5,389 nucleotides of DNA, taken from assembly GCA_002298155.1 (NCBI GenBank), contig DBME01000180.1, positions 1-5,389 of the forward strand, in the 5' to 3' direction. This document shows, in pieces, positions 1-4,811 of the stretch. The notes under the pieces were generated by a model. That model saw only the letters and a list, made by a program, of their open reading frames with translations, ran no database searches and had not been told where the DNA came from. The position numbers were made by a program, and so were the translations under genes. The DNA comes from Holophagaceae bacterium UBA706 (lineage in GTDB: Bacteria; Acidobacteriota; Holophagae; Holophagales; Holophagaceae). Every line of letters starts with the position of its first letter. The first letter of the stretch is position 1.

Positions 1-295
1 GCTGCATGGCGATCTTGAGGGTGCCCTCGGAGCTGTCGATGTCGTAGATCCGGCAGATGTTCGGGTGGATCACCCGGGCCTGGATCTGGGCCTCGTGCAT
101 GAACCGGATCATGGCCGAGGGCTCCATGTCGCGGAGGAACTTGAGGGCCACCGTCCGGCACAGGACCACGTCCCAGGCCTCCACCACCTCGCCCATGCCG
201 CCCTTGCCCAGGAGCGGACCCAGCACGTACCTGCCTTCGCGGGGAAGCTGGGGGTTCAGCCACTTGGGTTGTAGGGATGGGGATTCCGTGCGCAT
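1..295 (-). CDS. Serine/threonine protein kinase, N-terminal part (cut by window edge)
   Basis: The first 98 residues of a bacterial Hanks-type (PknB-like) protein kinase, read from the minus strand; the gene continues beyond base 1. The glycine-rich loop is visible as GKGGMGEVV (residues 30-38). The ATP-binding lysine is in VALK (K52), the alpha-C glutamate is probably E68 (HEAQIQ), and the HPNI signature is at 77-80. This is kinase subdomains I to IV in the right order and spacing. The catalytic loop, activation segment and any C-terminal sensor domain are outside the window, so activity and signal are unknown. The ATG at 293-295 is the only start codon between the upstream in-frame stop (362-364) and the kinase domain, so the start is fairly secure, although no strong Shine-Dalgarno is present. 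It lies downstream of the cytochrome gene in the same direction, but a strong terminator separates them, so it is probably a separate transcription unit. Confidence 0.9.
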   Translation of the reverse strand, partial: MRTESPSLQPKWLNPQLPREGRYVLGPLLGKGGMGEVVEAWDVVLCRTVALKFLRDMEPSAMIRFMHEAQIQARVIHPNICRIYDIDSSEGTLKIAMQ

Positions 296-379
296 CGATT
301 CCGAAATATTGATCTTTTCTACAAGACCACACCGGGCGAATTGAAATACTTCATCACTGCATTAAAAACTGACGCACTG

Positions 380-407
380 ATAATAATTTACCGCGGCCAA
401 AATTCAA
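380..407 (-). promoter_or_regulatory. Candidate sigma70-type promoter for the kinase gene
   Basis: Read on the minus strand, TTGAAT (402-407; four of six consensus -35 bases) is followed after 16 bp by TATTAT (380-385; five of six -10 bases). It lies in a clearly AT-rich island (about 296-440) between GC-rich genes. Transcription would start near 373 and leave a leader of roughly 78 nt before the kinase ATG. The match is by eye only. Confidence 0.5.
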
Positions 408-439
408 TCCCGGAGCGGGAATTCCCCGTGTCTGAAGGG

Positions 440-472
440 AAAAAAAGCAGGCGCCCGTTTGGGCGCCTGCTT
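440..472 (-). terminator. Rho-independent terminator of the cytochrome gene
   Basis: A perfect 10-bp GC-rich stem (447-456 with 461-470, GCAGGCGCCC on the plus strand) closes a 4-nt loop. It extends by two A-T pairs (445-446 with 471-472). On the minus strand it is followed by a run of seven T (440-446). The hairpin begins 36 bp after the stop codon of the multiheme cytochrome gene and points the right way to end it. On the plus strand no T-run follows, so it acts in one direction. Confidence 0.92.
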
Positions 473-508
473 GGGTGGGTTCGGATCGGCCCGGAGGCCG
501 GCCTGGAA

Positions 509-2206
509 CTACTCCTCGTCCTGGTCCACGTGGCTCACGTGGTCCTGGGGACCCATGTGGTCCAGGGGGTGCTCCTCGTGGTGGTGGTGGGGATTCACCT
601 TGCCGTCCAGGAAGGCGAAGTTGAGGGGGTAGGTGTCCGGGTCGAAGATCACGAAGTAGAAGTGCCACACGAGGATGGCCAGGGTGGCCAGGATCGCCTC
701 GAAGTAGTGGACGGTGATGGAGGCTTCCACGATCCAGCGCGGCATCCAGCGCGTGAAGATCATCTTGAACCAGATGATGGCGCCGGTGGTGCCCATGAGC
801 CAGGTGCCCCACACGACGGCCCAGTACTCGGCCTTCTCGGCATAGCCGAAACGCTTGAACTGGGGCCGGGGAGAGCCGGGGATGAGCAGGTACTTGATCT
901 GGGCGACGACGTCCCAGAGATCCTTCACCTCGGGGAGCATGTCCTTGACGAAGGTGCGCCCGTTGCGGGTGGCGATGACGTAGTAGACGTGCACCACGGC
1001 ACCGACGACCATGACGACGGCGGCGACGCGGTGGACCATGCGGCGGACCACCTCGCTGCCGAACATCAGCCAGTTGAGCCAGGAGTGGGGATACTTCAGG
1101 GCGAAGCCGCTGATGACCAGGATGATGAAGCTGCTGGCCAGGAGCCCGTGCTGGATGCGGGCGGCGAGGTCCATGCGCACGAAGGTGCGGTTGGGATCCT
1201 TGCGGTGGGCGATGAGCTTGCGGCGCAGGAGGAGCAGGTTGTGGAGCACCATGCCGCCGATGGTCAGGAAGATCAGCGGCAGGTAGATCTTGCGGACCCA
1301 GTGGTCGGCCTTGGCGCCGATGTCGGCATTGGGGTCCTTGCTCTGGTGGATGGTGCCCAGGGAGAACTTGTCGTTGGCTTCGGGGTGGCACTTCTGGCAG
1401 GTGGCGACCAGGTTGCCCTTGCTGATGGTGGAGCGGGAATCCGACGCGGGCAGCACCAGGTGGTAGCCGTGGCAGCTGGCGCAGTTCGCGGCCTTGGTGG
1501 AGCCTTCGCGGGCGGACATGCCGTGGTAGCTGTCGAAGAACGTGGTGACGCGGTCGTTGGGGAGGTCGAACTTCGCGTTCATGCGCTCGGAGGCGTGGCA
1601 GCGTCCGCACACCGTCTGGGCGACCTTGATGGGCGTGGCCTTGCTCAGGGACTCGATGGCGTGATCCGAGTGGCAGTCCGTGCAGATGGGCGCTTCGAGG
1701 ACGCCGTTCTTCACGGCCTGGCCGTGCACGCTGGCGTCCACCTGCTCGGCGACGTCCGGATGGCACTGGCCGCAGGTGGCGACCATGGCTTCGCGCTTGA
1801 CAGGGGACGAGGTGGCCTGGGGCTTGAGGATCCCGTGGTTGCCGTGGCAGTCGGCGCAGGTGGGCGCGCCGGTCTTGCCCGCGGCGCGGGCGCGGCCGTG
1901 GGTGCTGGCGGCGTAGGTCTTGGCGGGCTTCTCGTGGCAGGAGGCGCAGTCCACGGGCGCCAGCTTGGTGCGCGGGTGGGTGGCCTGGTCGAAGTCGGCA
2001 TGGCAGCTCGTGCAGCCGTTACCGCCGTGAATGGAGGCCTCGAAGACCGCCTTGTCCACGAAGGGCGCCTGTTTGGCCTTGGAGCCGGCGACGGGTTTCT
2101 TCCCGTGGCAGGCGAAGCAGGCCGCATCGGGCCCGGTGGGCTGGGCGGCCAGCGTGAGGGCCGCCGCCAGGGCGAAAAATGCAGATCGTGCGATTCCCCA
2201 GTTCAT
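509..2206 (-). CDS. cbcL: CbcL-like inner-membrane nine-heme cytochrome c / cytochrome b fusion (probable menaquinol:periplasmic cytochrome oxidoreductase)
   Basis: A 565-residue protein. Residues 1-21 form a signal peptide (R7, then a hydrophobic Ala/Leu stretch). Nine CXXCH heme c motifs start at 30, 65, 87, 117, 145, 175, 200, 242 and 270. Five probable membrane helices follow, at about 307-327, 353-370, 392-412, 462-482 and 495-521. H353, H392, H500 and H515 are the likely heme b ligands by comparison with the FdnI/HydC family. A His-rich tail (540-559) ends the protein. A nine-heme periplasmic domain fused to a HydC/FdnI-type cytochrome b is the known layout of Geobacter CbcL, which takes electrons from menaquinol for low-potential metal and electrode respiration. 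The name is assigned on architecture, not on an alignment, so treat it as family level. The ATG at 2204-2206 is preferred to the adjacent TTG (2207-2209), because GGAAAGG at 2214-2220 lies 7 nt from the ATG and only 4 nt from the TTG. It is a single-gene unit with its own terminator and runs divergently from the N-acetyltransferase. An unrelated diheme-module quinol dehydrogenase is the main alternative. Confidence 0.88.
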   Translation of the reverse strand: MNWGIARSAFFALAAALTLAAQPTGPDAACFACHGKKPVAGSKAKQAPFVDKAVFEASIHGGNGCTSCHADFDQATHPRTKLAPVDCASCHEKPAKTYAASTHGRARAAGKTGAPTCADCHGNHGILKPQATSSPVKREAMVATCGQCHPDVAEQVDASVHGQAVKNGVLEAPICTDCHSDHAIESLSKATPIKVAQTVCGRCHASERMNAKFDLPNDRVTTFFDSYHGMSAREGSTKAANCASCHGYHLVLPASDSRSTISKGNLVATCQKCHPEANDKFSLGTIHQSKDPNADIGAKADHWVRKIYLPLIFLTIGGMVLHNLLLLRRKLIAHRKDPNRTFVRMDLAARIQHGLLASSFIILVISGFALKYPHSWLNWLMFGSEVVRRMVHRVAAVVMVVGAVVHVYYVIATRNGRTFVKDMLPEVKDLWDVVAQIKYLLIPGSPRPQFKRFGYAEKAEYWAVVWGTWLMGTTGAIIWFKMIFTRWMPRWIVEASITVHYFEAILATLAILVWHFYFVIFDPDTYPLNFAFLDGKVNPHHHHEEHPLDHMGPQDHVSHVDQDEE

Positions 2207-2300
2207 CAAAGGACCTTTCCATCCGAAAATCTGAAATCCCAGTCTATTGGTTTTCCCATGTAAAGAAAGTCACTTCTGATCATCGGGAGGGGGAGGGATA
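2207..2300. promoter_or_regulatory. Divergent intergenic region between the cytochrome and N-acetyltransferase genes
   Basis: These 94 bp must hold the start signals for both genes. On the minus side, GGAAAGG (2214-2220) is the Shine-Dalgarno of the cytochrome gene. On the plus side, two GGGAGG boxes (2285-2290 and 2291-2296) precede the N-acetyltransferase ATG by 10 and 4 nt. The middle (about 2221-2280) is AT-richer than its flanks, as expected for promoters. The best minus-strand -35 is TTTACA (five of six), but at 17 bp spacing the -10 is only TGGGAT (three of six). I found no convincing promoter for the plus strand and no clear operator palindrome. Confidence 0.5.
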
Positions 2301-3167
2301 ATGAAATTGAGACCCGTAATCCCCCGCCGGAGCGTTCGCATGTTGTTCGACGAAGAGATGATCGGAACCCTTGATCTGGAAGCTTATTTCCGACGCATCC
2401 AGCACCGCGGGAGGGTGGACGTCAGCCTCGCTTGTCTTGAGGACTTATGCAGGCTCCATGTGGGCGTCATCCCCTTCGAGAACCTGGATCCCCTGGCCGG
2501 CAAGCCCGTCCGGTTGGACCTGCCTTCCCTGCAGGCCAAGCTGGTGAAAGGGGGCCGCGGGGGCTACTGCTTCGAGCACAACCTCCTGTTCGCCGCCGTC
2601 CTGACCCGCCTGGGCTTCCCGGTGGCCCTGCGGGAGGCCCGGGTGCGCCTGGGGCTCGCCCCGGGGGTGACGCTGCCCCGCACCCACGGGGTCCTGGAGG
2701 TGCAGGCGGGCGGCGAAGCCTGGCTCGCCGACGTGGGCTTCGGGGGGGAGGGCCTCACGGGCCCCGTGCCCCTCAACGGGAGGGAAATCGAGCGTGAAGG
2801 CGAGCTCTGGCGCCTGACGCCTGAGGGCGCCGGGCTCCTCCTCCAGGCGGATTCGGGCCAGGGCTGGCGCGACTTCTACGCCATCCAGGCCGGCGAGGTC
2901 CTGCCGGTGGACTGGGCCGTGGCCAACCACTACACCAGCACGCACCCCGAAAGCCGGTTCGTGCGGGGCCTGACCGTGCAGCTCTGCCGGCCCGGCCATC
3001 GCCGGATCCTGCGGAACCGCACCCTTCTCGAACTGCGGCCCGGGGGCGCCGCCCAGCGGGAGCTGGAGCCCCGCGAGGTGTTCCGCATGGTCCGGGAGGA
3101 TTTCGGACTCGACGTGTCCGAAGCTCTCTTCGACCAGTTTCCTAAAGGCTGGAATGAGACAGCTTGA
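2301..3167 (+). CDS. nat: Arylamine N-acetyltransferase
   Basis: A 288-residue cytoplasmic enzyme of the NAT family, which moves the acetyl group of acetyl-CoA to arylamines, arylhydrazines or similar acceptors through a cysteine thioester. The Cys-His-Asp triad is complete: C90 in RGGYCFE (86-92), H129 in RTHGVLEV, and D144 in WLADVGFGG. The spacing of 39 and 15 residues is close to the 38 and 15 of the Salmonella enzyme. The family motif PFENLD is at 58-63. Length is normal for bacterial NATs (about 250-290). The start at 2301 is chosen for its strong GGGAGG boxes. ATG 2340 (GGAG 7 nt upstream, giving 275 residues) or ATG 2358 are possible, because the first 19 residues carry no family signature. 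The natural substrate cannot be read from the sequence. The neighbours (cytochrome, lipid A acyltransferase) suggest no shared pathway, so a detoxification or secondary-metabolism role is open. Confidence 0.93.
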   Translation: MKLRPVIPRRSVRMLFDEEMIGTLDLEAYFRRIQHRGRVDVSLACLEDLCRLHVGVIPFENLDPLAGKPVRLDLPSLQAKLVKGGRGGYCFEHNLLFAAVLTRLGFPVALREARVRLGLAPGVTLPRTHGVLEVQAGGEAWLADVGFGGEGLTGPVPLNGREIEREGELWRLTPEGAGLLLQADSGQGWRDFYAIQAGEVLPVDWAVANHYTSTHPESRFVRGLTVQLCRPGHRRILRNRTLLELRPGGAAQRELEPREVFRMVREDFGLDVSEALFDQFPKGWNETA

Positions 3168-3190
3168 TGTTGGCCTTCAGGCTTGCTCCC

Positions 3191-3242
3191 CCCATGGGGC
3201 GGATTCTGGTAACATTTCCATCCGCGCCTCACCCATGGGGCG
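3191..3242 (+). repeat. 11-bp direct repeat CCCATGGGGCG upstream of the acyltransferase gene
   Basis: CCCATGGGGCG occurs at 3191-3201 and again at 3232-3242, with starts 41 bp apart (about four helical turns). Each copy contains the palindrome CCCATGGG. A weak extended -10 (TG at 3207-3208, TAACAT at 3210-3215) lies between them. This layout would fit a regulator bound at two sites around a promoter, but nothing else in the window supports it, and the high GC content makes short repeats likelier. Confidence 0.4.
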
Positions 3243-3253
3243 CACCTTTTTTT
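3224..3253 (+). terminator. Possible weak hairpin/T-run terminator after the N-acetyltransferase gene
   Basis: GCGCC (3224-3228) can pair with GGCGC (3239-3243) across a 10-nt loop, and seven T follow at 3247-3253 after a 3-nt gap. The stem is short and the T-run is offset, so it is weak. It overlaps the second copy of the direct repeat and ends 2 bp before the preferred ATG of the next gene. It may instead be a leader structure or chance. Confidence 0.28.
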
Positions 3254-3255
3254 AT

Positions 3256-4221
3256 ATGGCACCTGTGACCCCCGAGACCCCCGTATCCTTCCGCCACCGA
3301 GCGGAAGCCTTGATGTTCCAGGCCACCGACGCCCTGGTGCGGCGGCTGCCCTGGAACACCACCCTGGTCCTGGGGCACGGCCTGGGCGTCCTGGCCCACG
3401 CTCTGGACGGCCGGCACCGCCGGGTGGTGCGGGACAACCTGCGCAATGCGGGCCTGGGCCTCTCCGAGAAGGAGATCCGGGCCCTCTCCCTGGACTGCTT
3501 CAAGCATTTCGGTTCCCTGGCCCTGAGCGCCATCCACCTCCTCCATATGGATGCCGAGGAGCTGGAACGCCGGGTCCACATCGAGGGCATCGAGAACTAC
3601 GACGCGGCCCGGGCCACCGGCAAGGGCTTCATCATCCTCACCGGCCACTACGGCAACTGGGAGGCCACCGCCCTGGCCCTGAGCGCCAAGGGCCGCACCC
3701 TCTCGGTCATCGGCCGGGAGCTGGACAACCCCCTGCTCGAACCGCGACTGCGGGCGATGCGGGGCCGGTTCGGCAACGAGGTCATCCCCAAGGACGGGGC
3801 CGTCCGGGGCGCCATCAAGGCCCTGCGGGAAGGCAAGGGGGTGGGCTTCCTCCTGGATCAGGACGCCCTCACCGCCGGTGTCTGGGTGAAGTTCCTGGGC
3901 CGCTGGGCCTCCACCTTCCCCTCGGCCGGCCTTCTGGCTGTCAAGTACGGAATCCCCGTGGTCCAGCTCCGCAGCTGGCCCAATCCCGACGGAACCATCA
4001 CCGTCTCGGTGGAACCCCCCTTCCAGGTCCCCCTCACCGGCGACCAGGAGCGGGACATCTGGACCGCCACCCAGATCATGACCCAGAAGATCGAGGCCGA
4101 CATCCGGCGCGAACCTCGATGGTGGTTCTGGATGCACCGCCGGTTCAAGACCCGACCGGGTGAGGGGAATCCGCTCCCCGCACCCCTGCCTCCTGATGAA
4201 TGGCTTTTAGACAGCCGTTAA
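3256..4221 (+). CDS. LpxL/HtrB-family lysophospholipid (lipid A) acyltransferase
   Basis: A 321-residue inner-membrane-associated acyltransferase that most likely adds a secondary acyl chain to Kdo2-lipid A or a related acceptor, using acyl-ACP. The HX4D/E catalytic motif is present as HYGNWE (H131, E136, from the ATG at 3256). GFLLDQD (197-203), TFPSAGLLA (about 220-228) and the aromatic/basic EPRWWFWMHRRFK (286-298) complete the family pattern. The N-terminal hydrophobic stretch is weak, and the C-terminal tail is Pro-rich. The frame is open back to an ATG at 3154, inside the N-acetyltransferase gene. Those extra 34 residues look like translated spacer, so I prefer ATG 3256; ATG 3235 and GTG 3265 are alternatives. 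None has a good Shine-Dalgarno. It cannot be told apart from LpxM or LpxP types by eye, hence no symbol. It indicates an LPS-bearing outer membrane. Confidence 0.88.
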   Translation: MAPVTPETPVSFRHRAEALMFQATDALVRRLPWNTTLVLGHGLGVLAHALDGRHRRVVRDNLRNAGLGLSEKEIRALSLDCFKHFGSLALSAIHLLHMDAEELERRVHIEGIENYDAARATGKGFIILTGHYGNWEATALALSAKGRTLSVIGRELDNPLLEPRLRAMRGRFGNEVIPKDGAVRGAIKALREGKGVGFLLDQDALTAGVWVKFLGRWASTFPSAGLLAVKYGIPVVQLRSWPNPDGTITVSVEPPFQVPLTGDQERDIWTATQIMTQKIEADIRREPRWWFWMHRRFKTRPGEGNPLPAPLPPDEWLLDSR

Positions 4222-4229
4222 ATCCCTCC

Positions 4230-4248
4230 CGGGGCCCCTGGCCCCCCG
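4230..4248 (+). other. GC-rich hairpin in the greA leader
   Basis: GGGGCC (4231-4236) can pair with GGCCCC (4240-4245) across a 3-nt loop, with an alternative register CGGGG/CCCCG (4230-4234 with 4244-4248). It sits between the acyltransferase stop and the greA Shine-Dalgarno. No T-run follows, so it is not a standard terminator; it could affect greA translation or mRNA stability. Confidence 0.3.
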
Positions 4249-4262
4249 ACCACGGAAACGAT

Positions 4263-4730
4263 ATGCCCAAGCACGTACTGGCCAAGCTCGAGGTGGAACT
4301 TAAGGCCCTGAAGCAGGCGCTCCTCGTAGACATCCCCAAGGAGATCGCCAGCGCGGCCTCCCAGGGCGATCTCTCGGAAAACGCCGAATACGAGCAGGCC
4401 CTCGCCAAGCGGGACATGTACCAGAACAAGGTGGTCATCCTCGAGAAGCGCATCGCCGAGGTGGCCAGCCTGGATCTGGACCGCCTGCCCAAGGATCGGG
4501 TGGCCTACGGCACCCGCGTGACGCTTCTTGACCTTGACTCGGAGAAGGAAGTCACCTACAAACTGGTGCTGCCCGAGGAGTTGGGGGACCACCCCGACCA
4601 CTTGAGCATCAGCAGCCCCATCGGGATGGCCCTGGTGGGCCTGGAAGAGGGGGCCGAGGTGAAGATCAAGATTCCCGCCGGGATCAAGCGCTTCGAAGTC
4701 CTCGGCCTGGTCACCGTCCACCGGCAGTGA
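4263..4730 (+). CDS. greA: Transcription elongation factor GreA (transcript cleavage factor)
   Basis: A 155-residue protein, close to the usual 158. GreA enters the RNA polymerase secondary channel and stimulates cleavage of backtracked RNA, rescuing stalled complexes. Residues 1-75 form the antiparallel coiled coil. Its tip carries the signature GDLSENAEY (35-43) with the acidic residues D36 and E39, equivalent to D41 and E44 of E. coli GreA, which act on the catalytic Mg2+. The C-terminal FKBP-like domain is recognised by YGTRVTLLDLDSEKE (82-96) and ISSPIGMALVGLEEG (116-130). The frame is open to an ATG at 4200, but that start would overlap the acyltransferase gene and add 21 unrelated residues. 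ATG 4263 has GGAA at 4254-4257, 5 nt upstream, and fits the family length. GreB is less likely because of the overall match to GreA motifs. The 41-bp gap to the upstream gene allows co-transcription. Confidence 0.95.
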   Translation: MPKHVLAKLEVELKALKQALLVDIPKEIASAASQGDLSENAEYEQALAKRDMYQNKVVILEKRIAEVASLDLDRLPKDRVAYGTRVTLLDLDSEKEVTYKLVLPEELGDHPDHLSISSPIGMALVGLEEGAEVKIKIPAGIKRFEVLGLVTVHRQ

Positions 4731-4759
4731 CCGGCGGTTTCGGGATGATGGGTGCCGTA

Positions 4760-4774
4760 GGGCCGGTTCGGCCC
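4760..4774 (+). other. GC hairpin between greA and clpX, no T-run
   Basis: GGGCCG (4760-4765) pairs perfectly with CGGCCC (4769-4774) around a 3-nt loop. It starts 30 bp after the greA stop. The sequence that follows is not T-rich, so this is at best an inefficient terminator or an mRNA-stabilising end. No convincing promoter was seen in this 81-bp gap (CACAAT at 4775-4780 is a weak -10 without a -35), so read-through from greA into clpX is plausible. Confidence 0.35.
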
Positions 4775-4799
4775 CACAATGGGTGGACCGGAGCAGGGC

Positions 4800-4806
4800 G
4801 GAGGAG
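4800..4806 (+). promoter_or_regulatory. Strong ribosome binding site of clpX
   Basis: GGAGGAG lies 5 nt before the ATG at 4812. It fixes the start, and it is a stronger site than those of the two genes upstream. Confidence 0.8.
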
Positions 4807-4811
4807 ACGAG

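Noticed and set aside
57..344. Short plus-strand open frames at the left edge
   Set aside because: They overlap the kinase N-terminus on the other strand, whose glycine-rich loop, VALK lysine and HPNI motif are clear.
2207..2209. TTG as the start of the cytochrome gene
   Set aside because: The next codon is ATG, and the Shine-Dalgarno spacing (7 nt versus 4 nt) favours the ATG.
341..2263. A 640-codon open frame on the plus strand, antisense to the cytochrome gene
   Set aside because: Its product is a low-complexity Gly/Val/Ala/His/Asp-rich string with no domain, produced by reading the complement of a GC-rich gene. The opposite strand has nine CXXCH motifs, a signal peptide and a terminator.
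3170..3187. sigma54-like site TTGGC...TTGCT upstream of the acyltransferase
   Set aside because: The spacing between the GG and GC elements is 11 nt instead of the required 10, so it is unlikely to work.
4760..4774. Intrinsic terminator after greA
   Set aside because: The hairpin is perfect, but no T-run follows on either strand; it is listed only as a hairpin.
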